From Granulosicoccus sp964498925 (lineage in GTDB: Bacteria; Pseudomonadota; Gammaproteobacteria; Granulosicoccales; Granulosicoccaceae), in the NCBI GenBank assembly GCA_964498925.1, contig CAZCKD010000075.1, positions 1 to 15,490 of the forward strand: DNA of 15,490 nucleotides, given 5' to 3'. Shown here piece after piece: positions 1-7,187 of this stretch. How positions within the stretch are numbered: the first letter of the stretch is position 1; the number at the start of each line of letters is the position of its first letter. The translations under genes were made by a program, and so were the position numbers. The notes under the pieces were generated by a model. It searched no databases. It was not told the origin of the DNA and was given only the letters and a program-made list of their open reading frames with translations.

Positions 1-167
1 AGCGCCTCCCAGTTGCTGAGCAGCTCGAACTCTGATTCATGTACCTTCAGCATATGGGCATTCTTTTTTACGCACAGTGAACAATCGCAGGTTGTAAACT
101 CCTGGACCTCGGCACTGACGGTGAAGCGCACATCACCACAATGACACGAACCTGAATACCTAGACAT
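1..167 (-). CDS. GFA-family (CENP-V/GFA domain) zinc protein, N-terminal part only
   Basis: The first 55 codons of a gene that runs off the left edge of the window. The protein starts MSRYSGSCHCG and shows Cys8 and Cys10 in the GSCHCG motif, then Cys27, Cys29 and Cys32 in a TCDCSLCVKKNA segment. This spacing is the zinc-binding signature of the glutathione-dependent formaldehyde-activating enzyme (GFA) family. Most members of that family have no proven reaction; a few are linked to S-hydroxymethylglutathione formation. The ATG lies inside the last codons of the acetyltransferase gene (8-base overlap, ATGTCTAG) and has no clear ribosome site of its own, so translational coupling is likely. The family call is firm; the reaction is not. 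Confidence 0.85.
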   Translation of the reverse strand, partial: MSRYSGSCHCGDVRFTVSAEVQEFTTCDCSLCVKKNAHMLKVHESEFELLSNWEA

Positions 168-657
168 CAGCTTGGGATTGTTCTGCTAGATTTTGCAGCT
201 CATTTCCAGTAAGTCGATAACCTATCCACTCTGATTGAGGTTTGGCCCCGATGGATTCATACACATCAATGGCAGGCTGATTCCAATCGAGCACGCTCCA
301 ATCCATTCGGCCACAGTTTTTTTGTGTTGCTATTTTTGCGAGTGCTGCCATGAGCTTCTTACCTAAGCCATGTCCACGGCGTTCAGGAGCAACATACAAA
401 TCTTCCAGATATATTCCGTTCTGCCCAAGCCAGGTGGAGTAATTGAAAAAATATACAGCCATCCCCGCTGGCTCTTCATCGACCTCCACCATCAGCGCAT
501 GCGCGGTGCATCCTGGCGCAAAAAGCGTTTTTTCTACATCAGAAATTGTCGATTTAACCTCATGTTCCGCTTTTTCGAATATCGCTAAATCGGTGATAAA
601 TCGATGAATATGAACAGCATCTGCAATGGACGCGTGGCGAACAATAATTGAATTCAT
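160..657 (-). CDS. GNAT-family N-acetyltransferase, SSAT (diamine acetyltransferase)-like
   Basis: A single-domain GNAT enzyme of 165 residues, the usual length, which transfers acetyl from acetyl-CoA to an amine. The acetyl-CoA pyrophosphate loop is RRGHGLG at residues 93-99. It follows the strand GIYLEDLYVAPE (81-92), and WNQPAIDVYESIGA (125-138) carries the expected catalytic Tyr133. The YLED strand, the WNxPAIxxY segment and the C-terminal WxxYRL element resemble spermidine/spermine N1-acetyltransferases, so a polyamine, diamine or thialysine-like amine is a reasonable guess for the substrate. No signal peptide, so cytosolic. It sits 48 bases after the upstream exported-protein gene with no visible terminator between, and overlaps the GFA gene downstream. 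No strong ribosome site precedes the ATG. Confidence 0.87.
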   Translation of the reverse strand: MNSIIVRHASIADAVHIHRFITDLAIFEKAEHEVKSTISDVEKTLFAPGCTAHALMVEVDEEPAGMAVYFFNYSTWLGQNGIYLEDLYVAPERRGHGLGKKLMAALAKIATQKNCGRMDWSVLDWNQPAIDVYESIGAKPQSEWIGYRLTGNELQNLAEQSQADV

Positions 658-705
658 GGAATGGTATCTAGATCTATAGGAAAATTAAAAAACGTTTGTT
701 GGATA

Positions 706-1386
706 CTAAAAATAGTCCCTTAGTATGGGATTCGCCTCATACAGTGGAGCAACCAACTTATCATTCTCATCGATGACCACAATGTCGTGCAGGTGATGCA
801 AACCCTCATGAATTTCTACACTTCCGTCACTCGGCAATGTCCAATTCTGACCGCCCAGCGTTTTAATTTCATCAAACAAATTTTGAGAAATTAGAATTTT
901 CAATCCGTTGTAGCTTGTCGGCTCGAGTTTGCTGGTTAGGTGTGGGTAGTCAGGGCTAATCAACTGATATCCCGATCCAAAGTAAGGAATGAGAAAATGA
1001 TCATTCACCATTACCGGGTTGTCGATACTTTTCCAATACTTTTTATCAACGACCAAGTAGATGGCGGAACTCCAATAGGGTTGATTCTCTACAGTTGACA
1101 AGTACTCGACGTAAAAGTCTTTCGACTGAAAATAAACACCCTTAAACACACCGTTTGTCGGTTGTGAGTAAACACGACCTTTTTCCTTTTCTTTCCACGT
1201 GGACTCCACATGCCCTAAGAGTACGTCATTGGCATAGACCGGGAACATCACGTGATCAATTTTGATTTCCATAGCATCAGCTGCGTGAAGGTTTTGAAGG
1301 AAAAGAAATAATGACAGACAGAGCCCACATACTGCGGTGCAAACACCATTAAACGCGTTTTTGAACATCACAGTATCTTTTATCAT
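706..1386 (-). CDS. Exported protein of unknown function
   Basis: I do not recognise this family with confidence. The N terminus is a typical signal peptide: a short polar stretch, a hydrophobic core rich in Leu, Phe and Cys, then an LHA-ADA type cleavage site about 35 residues in. The mature part (about 190 residues) has beta-rich, aromatic-rich segments such as HVMFPVYAND, YVEYLS and IYLVVDKKYW, with no obvious catalytic motif. It faintly resembles VOC-like or DUF5829-type proteins, but that is only a guess. The ORF can begin at 1395, but the AAGGGG ribosome site (1397-1402) is one base from that ATG and 10 bases from the ATG at 1384-1386, which I prefer. A third ATG lies at 1366-1368. That ribosome site overlaps the stop of the cupin gene, so this is the last gene of the dapA-EamA-cupin cluster. 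Confidence 0.7.
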   Translation of the reverse strand: MIKDTVMFKNAFNGVCTAVCGLCLSLFLFLQNLHAADAMEIKIDHVMFPVYANDVLLGHVESTWKEKEKGRVYSQPTNGVFKGVYFQSKDFYVEYLSTVENQPYWSSAIYLVVDKKYWKSIDNPVMVNDHFLIPYFGSGYQLISPDYPHLTSKLEPTSYNGLKILISQNLFDEIKTLGGQNWTLPSDGSVEIHEGLHHLHDIVVIDENDKLVAPLYEANPILRDYF

Positions 1387-1400
1387 GCTGAACATGCCCC

Positions 1401-1889
1401 TTATTCCTGAGATAGGCTACGAATGAGCGATTCTTGCTGCGGCCACTGTTTGCTCAATGCATCAGCCTGCCCAGCCTGGAAATCGCTTTGAAGAAAACCC
1501 GGAGCCATCGTATTCCCGAAAACCGAATACTCGCCGCCCGGCCTCACTCGTGCTCCCATCCAAACACCTGCCGGCACGACAAACTGGAGTTTTTCTCCGT
1601 TTAAAACATCCTGCCCCATCAGAACCAGCTCATCCTCTCCATCCGGGTACAACAATAATATCTCCAGTGCATCGCCTAAGTAAAAATGCCACATTTCATC
1701 ATTACTAAGCTTGTGCATGTCCGAATATGAGTCGGGAGAATCGGTTAGTAATGCAACAATGCCAGTGTATTTTGGATGGCCACAGTTCAAGGTCTCTTCA
1801 CTGAGATAGTTTTGCGTAAACAAAACATTCTCCGTGCCCATGGGTTCAAGTCCCCAGAGATCGATCAATTGTCTAACGGTAGGTTTCAT
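1401..1889 (-). CDS. Cupin superfamily protein, DUF985 (cupin_5) family
   Basis: A small cytosolic single-domain protein of 162 residues. Near residue 64 the segment SNDEMWHFYLGDALEILLLYPDG carries the DUF985 hallmark (S-x-E-x-W-H-F-x-x-G-D). It is followed by LMGQDVLNGEKLQFVVPAGVWMGA and a C-terminal NTMAPGFLQSDFQAG, which match the family's VVPAGxW and APGFxxxDF blocks. DUF985 proteins adopt the cupin barrel and lack a generally accepted reaction. The ATG lies 2 bases after the stop of the EamA transporter gene, with a GGA ribosome element at a good distance, so co-transcription is almost certain. The link to the transporter may be metabolic or only organisational. Confidence 0.85.
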   Translation of the reverse strand: MKPTVRQLIDLWGLEPMGTENVLFTQNYLSEETLNCGHPKYTGIVALLTDSPDSYSDMHKLSNDEMWHFYLGDALEILLLYPDGEDELVLMGQDVLNGEKLQFVVPAGVWMGARVRPGGEYSVFGNTMAPGFLQSDFQAGQADALSKQWPQQESLIRSLSQE

Positions 1890-1891
1890 AA

Positions 1892-2770
1892 CTATTCCGA
1901 TACAGCCGAGGGGCGAGAAGCGGCATTTACGCGGGCATTTATCCAGGCGACACCCGATAGAATCATAAGGCCTCCGACAATCAATGTCAGCGTGAGCTTA
2001 TCATCCAACAGCGCAACACCTCCGATTACCGCAAATACCGATGAAAGCAATCCAAACGCAGATACGTGCCCGACAGGATAGCGCTGTAAGAGGTAGTACA
2101 TTCCAGAATGCGCAATGATAGAACTCATAAACGCGGTGTAACAAAGGGCGAACCACCCTGTGAAGTTCGCCTGCTGTATATAGCTTATTTGATCATTTTC
2201 AAACACCAGTGACGCCATCAGTAATACCGGAGCACTCACTATTGAGATCCACGCTGTTATGGTCAATGGGTGAACTTTCCCTAACCGTCTGACCAGAATC
2301 ATGGAGTAGGCCGAAAACAAACAAGACAATGCCATCCAGAATATGGCAGGCAGATCATCCAAGGCTGTTGGTTCAAAACTAATGAGCAATGCACCCAACA
2401 TGGCAAGCGTAATACCTGCAATGCGCCTGGGGCCAATTTTCTCTTTGAGCAGGAGTATTCCTAGCAGTATGGCGAACGGAACTTCCAGTTTGCTAAAAAC
2501 GGCAATGGAGGCCGTATTATCCGCTATCGAAAGCGCGATGTAGAGAGTCAGATACATACCCACGCCCATAAACAAAGAGATCTTGAGCAAGGGTCGAATG
2601 AGATGTCTCGGTACCGCAATGAAACCTGCCAACACCACAGACAACAATGCGAAACGAATACCGGTGAATAGCATAGGCGGGAAATATTCCAAACCTATCG
2701 CTCCAGCGATAAACATAGAGCCCCAGATCAAATTGATCAGAACGGCCAGAATGGTATGAGCTAGCGTCAC
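1892..2770 (-). CDS. EamA/DMT-superfamily transporter (RhaT/YdcZ-type exporter fold)
   Basis: An inner-membrane carrier of 292 residues, the usual length, with about ten hydrophobic segments arranged as two EamA repeats. The first repeat contains NLIWGSMFIAGAIGLEYFPPM and ends ILLLKEKIGPRRIAGITLAMLGALLI. The second begins around ALSCLFSAYSMILVRRLGKVHPL and ends ALLDDKLTLTLIVGGLMILSGV. The LLxEKxxxxRxxGxxLxxxG signature at the repeat ends is diagnostic. Members usually export amino acids or other small metabolites; the substrate cannot be read from sequence. The start is a GTG at 2768-2770, since no ATG exists in frame upstream before a stop. It lies 65 bases after dapA and 2 bases before the cupin gene, consistent with one operon. 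Confidence 0.9.
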   Translation of the reverse strand: MTLAHTILAVLINLIWGSMFIAGAIGLEYFPPMLFTGIRFALLSVVLAGFIAVPRHLIRPLLKISLFMGVGMYLTLYIALSIADNTASIAVFSKLEVPFAILLGILLLKEKIGPRRIAGITLAMLGALLISFEPTALDDLPAIFWMALSCLFSAYSMILVRRLGKVHPLTITAWISIVSAPVLLMASLVFENDQISYIQQANFTGWFALCYTAFMSSIIAHSGMYYLLQRYPVGHVSAFGLLSSVFAVIGGVALLDDKLTLTLIVGGLMILSGVAWINARVNAASRPSAVSE

Positions 2771-2834
2771 TGAGAATGGGAGCCCACTGAATGGGGGGCT
2801 AATTTTGTAACCGTCTTCATCGTCTTATTCGACA

Positions 2835-3710
2835 TCACAATAAGCCCGCGGACTCTAGAGCTTTATCAATTTCCACTCGGGTACTCGCACTGATTTCCGT
2901 TAGGGGCAATCGTACCGTCTCTCCACAAAGGTTCAAGCGGGAGCAGGCATACTTAATACCAGATGGGCTAGGCTCGATAAAAAGGGCAGCATGCAGCCGG
3001 CTCAACGTTTCCTGAATCTGCATAGCTGTTGAAAAATCCGACGTCATACACGCCTCTTGCATTTGAGCACAAAGTGCCGGCGCGACATTGGCCGTCACCG
3101 AAATACAACCCACTCCCCCGGATGCATTGTAGGCTACGGCCGTTCCGTCTTCGCCGGACAACTGACAAAACTCCCCATCGATAAACCAGCGTTCATGAAA
3201 CGGTCGTGCTAAGTCTGCGGTGGCATCTTTAACACCCACCACCGTGTCCAGTTGTGCGATTCGTCCCATTGTCTCAGCGCTAATATCAACAACCGCTCGC
3301 GCTGGTACGTTGTAGGCAATAATCGGTAAATCATTAACACCAGCCAGCATTTCAAAATGACGAAAAAGTCCCTCCTGACTGGGCCTATTGTAATACCCGG
3401 TCACATGCAAAGCCGCGCTCGCTCCCACTGAATGGGCATACTCGTGTAGCGCCTTTGATTCAGACGAATTATTGGATCCGCAACCGGCGATAACGGGAAT
3501 TCGCTTATTCACCGTGTTGACGGTAATTTCAATCACTCGACGGTGTTCCGTTTTACTCAACGTGGATGCCTCACCAGTGGTGCCTACAGGCACCAGGCCG
3601 TGCGTTCCTGATTGAATATGCCACTCGATCAGTTGAGTTAACGCCACTTCGTCAACATCACCCTTTGAGGTGAAAGGCGTAATAAGAGCTACAAACGAAC
3701 CTTTAAACAT
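2835..3710 (-). CDS. dapA: 4-hydroxy-tetrahydrodipicolinate synthase (DapA), alphaproteobacterial-like
   Basis: DapA condenses pyruvate with aspartate semialdehyde in the lysine/diaminopimelate pathway in the cytosol. At 291 residues the length is normal, and every catalytic position is present in E. coli numbering: Thr44-Thr45 in GTTGE, Tyr107, Tyr133 in YNVP, Arg138, and the Schiff-base Lys161 in VGVKDAT. The segment SGGVGCISVTANVAPALCAQ near residue 197 and the EPSPSGIKYA block are much closer to rhizobial DapA than to enterobacterial DapA. One oddity is Gly105 in VTGYYNRP where most homologues have Pro (VTPYYNKP). The usual gammaproteobacterial neighbour bamC is absent, so this could be a second copy or a related aldolase of the DHDPS/NAL superfamily. 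The GGGA at 3721-3724 is a weak ribosome site. Confidence 0.88.
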   Translation of the reverse strand: MFKGSFVALITPFTSKGDVDEVALTQLIEWHIQSGTHGLVPVGTTGEASTLSKTEHRRVIEITVNTVNKRIPVIAGCGSNNSSESKALHEYAHSVGASAALHVTGYYNRPSQEGLFRHFEMLAGVNDLPIIAYNVPARAVVDISAETMGRIAQLDTVVGVKDATADLARPFHERWFIDGEFCQLSGEDGTAVAYNASGGVGCISVTANVAPALCAQMQEACMTSDFSTAMQIQETLSRLHAALFIEPSPSGIKYACSRLNLCGETVRLPLTEISASTRVEIDKALESAGLL

Positions 3711-3757
3711 GGAATTAATTCCCGTAGTTAAGACAACGACGAGCGGATTCCAGATAT

Positions 3758-3798
3758 AAAAAAACTCCGGGAACCGCTCTGGGCTGCCGGAGTTTTTT
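3758..3798 (-). terminator. Strong bidirectional rho-independent terminator
   Basis: Perfect inverted repeat: CTCCGG (3765-3770) pairs with CCGGAG (3787-3792) across a 16-base loop. The stem is extended by six A-T pairs formed by the flanking A run (3758-3764) and T run (3793-3798). Read on the minus strand it gives a GC stem followed by seven U, the classical form. It works equally well in the other direction. It lies between the sulfatase/TauD operon with the small ORF at 3822-3896 and dapA, so it should separate the two transcripts unless it is conditionally bypassed. Confidence 0.9.
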
Positions 3799-3821
3799 GA
3801 AGAAGTTGAAAACGACCGGTC

Positions 3822-3896
3822 CTAAGCGCGCGCAGGTTTCCCCGCCGGTTTAAGGCCGCGTTTAAGTTGGTTAAGGATGGCTTGGTCGTTTTTCAT
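3822..3896 (-). CDS. Possible small gene for a 24-residue basic peptide (or leader peptide)
   Basis: ATG at 3894-3896 opens a 24-codon frame that ends with TAG at 3822-3824. The peptide begins MKNDQAILNQ and ends KPAGKPARA; it has four Lys, two Arg and one Asp, so it is strongly basic, with a possible short N-terminal amphipathic helix. An in-frame stop lies a few codons upstream of the ATG. The 3' end is followed after about 25 bases by the strong terminator, and a TTGACA element lies about 33 bases before the ATG, so a self-contained short transcript is plausible. The ribosome site is poor (only CGGGCA before the ATG). I recognise no family. It may be a real small protein, a leader peptide controlling dapA, or part of a small RNA. 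Confidence 0.4.
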   Translation of the reverse strand: MKNDQAILNQLKRGLKPAGKPARA

Positions 3897-3905
3897 TGCC
3901 CGTAC

Positions 3906-3934
3906 AGACTGCTACTTTTTTTAAGCGTTGTCAA
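3906..3934 (-). promoter_or_regulatory. Possible promoter: perfect -35 TTGACA, poor -10
   Basis: On the minus strand TTGACA (3929-3934) is followed after 17 bases by CAGTCT (3906-3911), which matches the sigma70 -10 consensus poorly. The spacer contains an A7 run. It lies just after the TauD stop and just before the small ORF. The perfect -35 box makes a start here plausible, but without a good -10 it stays uncertain. Confidence 0.25.
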
Positions 3935-3955
3935 TGAATTGTTTTGCGCGATGTT

Positions 3956-4789
3956 TTACGCAACTAACGGCACACCCTCAACAGTGATCCTGTGCATCAA
4001 GCGTCTCTGACCCGGGTAATCATTCAGAGCCATATGCCAGGTGGCCCTATTATCCCAAAAGGCAACAGAACCCGCTTCCCACTTAAATCTGTGCTGAAAC
4101 GCGGTATTCTGACAGTGCTCATATAGTGTGTTCAGCAGGGACTCACTCTCTTCTGCTGATATATCAAGTATGTGAGTTGTAAAGTCGGGATTAACATAAA
4201 TTCCGCGCTTTCCACTGACCGGATGGCTGATAACAATAGGGTGAACCGCATCTTGTGTTGCAGCCGCGGTGTTACCTAGACGGCCCTTCATATCATCCAG
4301 ACTTTCTTCGTCATAGGCTTCAACGCCGAATGCATGCCGACTTGAATGGACAGCGGTGAGTCCTTCCACTCTTGCTTTCATTGCATCATCCAACGCATCG
4401 TAGGCCGCGAACATACTGGCAAAGATGGTGTCACCTCCCGAATCAGGTAATTCCCTTGCAACCAAGATAGAACCGAGCGCTGGTATTTGATCGTAGCTAT
4501 GGTCGGTATGCCACATAGAACCAATATTGCCCGTTTGATCGGCCTCTTTTAGCACTTCCGCAATTTTCGGGTAGTCTGCGTGAGCATTAAAAAACCGGTT
4601 GATATTAATGGGAGCAAACTGCTCGGCAAACTGAATATGGTTTTGCTCGGTTAAAGACTGATTACGAAAAAAGAGCACTCCATATTCGCCCAAGGCTTTT
4701 TTTAGCTTGTCGGCATCTGCTGCATTTATAGTATTTAGATCAATATCATGTACATAGGCTCCTACGCCTTCGGCTACTTGAATATCCAT
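3956..4789 (-). CDS. TauD/TfdA-family 2-oxoglutarate-dependent dioxygenase
   Basis: A cytosolic Fe(II)/2-oxoglutarate dioxygenase of 277 residues, typical for the TauD family. The iron triad is visible: His94 and Asp96 in WHTDHSYD, and distal His252 in NRATWHMALND. GGDT at 118-121 supplies the Thr, and Arg263/Arg267 in QRRLMHRITVEG the Arg, used for 2-oxoglutarate; Arg267 and His70 occur at places where TauD contacts the taurine sulfonate. Known family substrates include taurine, alkyl sulfates (AtsK), 2,4-D and trimethyllysine-type compounds, so family alone does not settle the substrate. The next gene upstream is a sulfatase (110-base gap), which favours an organosulfur substrate. AGAGGA (4797-4802) is a good ribosome site for the ATG chosen. 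Confidence 0.88.
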   Translation of the reverse strand: MDIQVAEGVGAYVHDIDLNTINAADADKLKKALGEYGVLFFRNQSLTEQNHIQFAEQFAPININRFFNAHADYPKIAEVLKEADQTGNIGSMWHTDHSYDQIPALGSILVARELPDSGGDTIFASMFAAYDALDDAMKARVEGLTAVHSSRHAFGVEAYDEESLDDMKGRLGNTAAATQDAVHPIVISHPVSGKRGIYVNPDFTTHILDISAEESESLLNTLYEHCQNTAFQHRFKWEAGSVAFWDNRATWHMALNDYPGQRRLMHRITVEGVPLVA

Positions 4790-4899
4790 GATAATTTCCT
4801 CTTCAAATTTTTTACATTTAACGATCTACAAGTGAAGTACAGCTGCTTGCAATGTCTTTTAACAATACATCTGAGCTACCACAATTCGATTTCTAAATA

Positions 4900-6456
4900 C
4901 TAGGCAATTCTATCTGGCAAAGGACTTTCATCCATCTGATTGGCCAAATGATGCGTGAGTCGTTCAGCCAATTGGAACCGCACTTCTCGATGCGATTCAC
5001 TATCCCACAGGTTTCGTGTTTCATTAGGATCGTTTTCGAGATCATATAACTCTCCCCATTCCTCATCCAGATACATGGTGTAGCGCCACTGTGCTGAAAC
5101 GACCGACCTGACTCTTGCTGCTTTGTCCATTCCAAACTTGGCAACACCATCATTGCATTCAATCAACGTATCCGTTCGTTTGCCTTCCCCACCATTAATG
5201 CAATCAAGAAAGCTGATTCCCTGATTGCCGTTAAACGGTGTTAAACCAGCCCGTTCTAATATAGTTGGACCGATATCTACGGTATTTGCTATCGCATGGC
5301 TTACTTGAGCCTGACGGTTATCGGGGTCGGACCAAATGAATGGAACCCGCGTGATACTGCGATAGGGCAAGGCGGACTTAAGCAGCATATTAAAATCGCC
5401 CAAATAATCACCATGATCTGAGTTATAGCAAACCACCGTGTTATCTAATAGCCCAGTTGAAGACAAACTTGCCATCACATCTCCAACTGCATCATCGACA
5501 CAACTCATCATGCCGGCGGTCAACGCCATTGCTTCTTTAATTGAATGGTCGTCCACCATCATGGCCGTTTGCGGAGTTTTCTGTGTGCTGTCCCCTTTCC
5601 AGTTGTTATACAACCACTGCAACGGTTGGGTGGGATTCTCATGTGCAGAATAGGGAAGACTTACCTCGAAATCATCGGGCGAGTACATGTCCCAATATTT
5701 GCCTGGGGGATTAAAGGGATGATGCGGATCGGGGAACGACACAAAAGCAAAGAACGGTTGTTCATTGTCTTTGCGGGACTGGAGGTAATTAATAGCGCTA
5801 TCCCGGATATATGCGGTTGGGTAAAGCTCCGCTGGAATAGGCGTTCGATAGGCCTGAGGACAGCTGTAATTATGTGGCAACTCGTTTTTGGGATCGTGTA
5901 GTGATTTCCAGTCGGGTGAATTTTCTCTAAACCATTGTTGATAGTGACCACCACAACGATCACCGTGGGATGTCACCATGTCAACATATTGGTAACCATA
6001 GTAAGGTAATTCAAATTCATAACGAGCCTCTGTCTCATAAGCTTCAGGTTCTTCCTGAGCGTAGTTACCCGAATCGCTTTTCCAGGCCTCACCCTCCCCA
6101 CCATTTCGCGAACCACCGTTTGGTGGAAGTCCTGTAAACGGCTGAAGATGGCTTTTGCCGATAGCTGCAGTGTGATACCCGCCCTCGTTCATAACATCCA
6201 GAAACGTATTGGCAGACAACGGTAAATGGCATCCGTTGTATCGCAGACCATGGACACTGGGGTATCGACCGGTTATTAGCGAAGCTCTATTAGGCATGCA
6301 CAAAGGTGTCGCCACATGAAATTGCTCGAAACGAACGCCTTGGTTAGCGATAGCATCGATGTGAGGGGTTTTTAAGACCGGGTGACCATAACAACCCAAC
6401 CAATCTGCTCGCTGCTGGTCGGTAATAAAGAAGAGGAAATTGGGCTGCTTTTTCAA
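4900..6456 (-). CDS. Type I (formylglycine) sulfatase, cytosolic; alkaline phosphatase superfamily
   Basis: Hydrolyses sulfate esters, or possibly phosphonate monoesters, using a formylglycine made from Cys53 in PLCMPNRASLITGR (C-x-P-x-R motif). Metal ligands are recognisable: Asp13 in ITDQQR, and Asp347-His348 in NSDHGD. Lys101 and His103 in GKSHL and Lys360 match the other active-site residues. At 518 residues the length is normal. The protein begins directly at the first core beta strand with no signal peptide, so it should act in the cytosol on an imported substrate, unlike most polysaccharide sulfatases. The only possible start is TTG at 6454-6456: no ATG or GTG exists between it and the upstream stop, and a later Met would remove Asp13. 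No maturase (FGE or anSME) gene is in the window. It is not close to choline sulfatase by eye. Confidence 0.9.
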   Translation of the reverse strand: MKKQPNFLFFITDQQRADWLGCYGHPVLKTPHIDAIANQGVRFEQFHVATPLCMPNRASLITGRYPSVHGLRYNGCHLPLSANTFLDVMNEGGYHTAAIGKSHLQPFTGLPPNGGSRNGGEGEAWKSDSGNYAQEEPEAYETEARYEFELPYYGYQYVDMVTSHGDRCGGHYQQWFRENSPDWKSLHDPKNELPHNYSCPQAYRTPIPAELYPTAYIRDSAINYLQSRKDNEQPFFAFVSFPDPHHPFNPPGKYWDMYSPDDFEVSLPYSAHENPTQPLQWLYNNWKGDSTQKTPQTAMMVDDHSIKEAMALTAGMMSCVDDAVGDVMASLSSTGLLDNTVVCYNSDHGDYLGDFNMLLKSALPYRSITRVPFIWSDPDNRQAQVSHAIANTVDIGPTILERAGLTPFNGNQGISFLDCINGGEGKRTDTLIECNDGVAKFGMDKAARVRSVVSAQWRYTMYLDEEWGELYDLENDPNETRNLWDSESHREVRFQLAERLTHHLANQMDESPLPDRIA

Positions 6457-6515
6457 TGTTCTGACACCGATAGGACAATGGCTAGACTCTACTACACCCG
6501 TGAAATGGATGGGGA

Positions 6516-7187
6516 CTACATCAACTCATCCTTTCGGTCATCGGTTTCGCCGTAACGGTGAAGCGTAGGCTTTTTCAATCCCTCATACAAAGATTCTATA
6601 TTTTTATTGACCGCCTCTCCTTGCGCCGCGAATAGCGAGTTTCCGTCCAGATCGCTATCGACAATGAAAGGACCGAATTTTTTAACTTCAAAAACCCACA
6701 TAGCCTGCGCAATGCCGAGTTCATCAATCCAATGAACATCACTAACGCCGACAACACCGCGACCTAAGAGTGCGCCCGTACCATAGCCCACTGTTGTCAG
6801 ATAGATAGCACCTCGAGGAGCAAAGACGTTTTCGTAGTCTTCTTTTGACATACCGCCTTTGCCTATGACGATTTTGGTTTGTGTTAAATCTAGCCAATCA
6901 GCCATGTATTTAGAAAAACGAAAACTGGCAGTTGCAGTAACACCACCCACACTATAGCCACCATCTGGTTGAGGCGATGCCGCGGGTGAACAGTGGAAGT
7001 TCACATTACTCTGTGATGACAAACCGGCAGGAAGCTCCACACCCTCATTAAGTACTCTGTCGTAAACACCCTCGCGGGCTGTATAAACAAGCCCACTGAG
7101 AAAAACGATATTGCCCGGCTTAAGCTTGGCAATCGTTTCAGGTGATGCGGGGAGTTGCACATCAACTTCTTTGAGTTCCTCTACCAT
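6516..7187 (-). CDS. Class I fumarase / tartrate dehydratase-like hydro-lyase, beta subunit
   Basis: The smaller subunit of a two-part iron-sulfur hydro-lyase, matching the C-terminal domain of class I fumarases and TtdB. It has the swivelling-domain features GNIVFLSGLVYTAREG, IVIGKGGMSKED, and the ELGIAQAMWVFEVKKFGPF block that matches TtdB and fumarase well. The usual R-D-x-x-H segment of fumarase and tartrate dehydratase is R-E-G-V-Y here, a change near the active site. The frame is open to a GTG at 7223, but GGAG 8 bases before the ATG at 7185-7187 fixes the start there, giving 223 residues and a 7-base overlap with the alpha gene. Works with the alpha subunit as one enzyme; substrate unproven (fumarate, tartrate, mesaconate or another dicarboxylate). 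Confidence 0.88.
   Translation of the reverse strand: MVEELKEVDVQLPASPETIAKLKPGNIVFLSGLVYTAREGVYDRVLNEGVELPAGLSSQSNVNFHCSPAASPQPDGGYSVGGVTATASFRFSKYMADWLDLTQTKIVIGKGGMSKEDYENVFAPRGAIYLTTVGYGTGALLGRGVVGVSDVHWIDELGIAQAMWVFEVKKFGPFIVDSDLDGNSLFAAQGEAVNKNIESLYEGLKKPTLHRYGETDDRKDELM

Noticed and set aside
5545..5901. Plus-strand 118-codon frame inside the sulfatase gene
   Set aside because: Antisense to conserved sulfatase core motifs; no family features and no ribosome site I would trust.
4900..6456. Choline sulfatase (betC) identity for the sulfatase
   Set aside because: The N-terminal and active-site blocks differ from BetC, and no bet genes or choline carrier are nearby.
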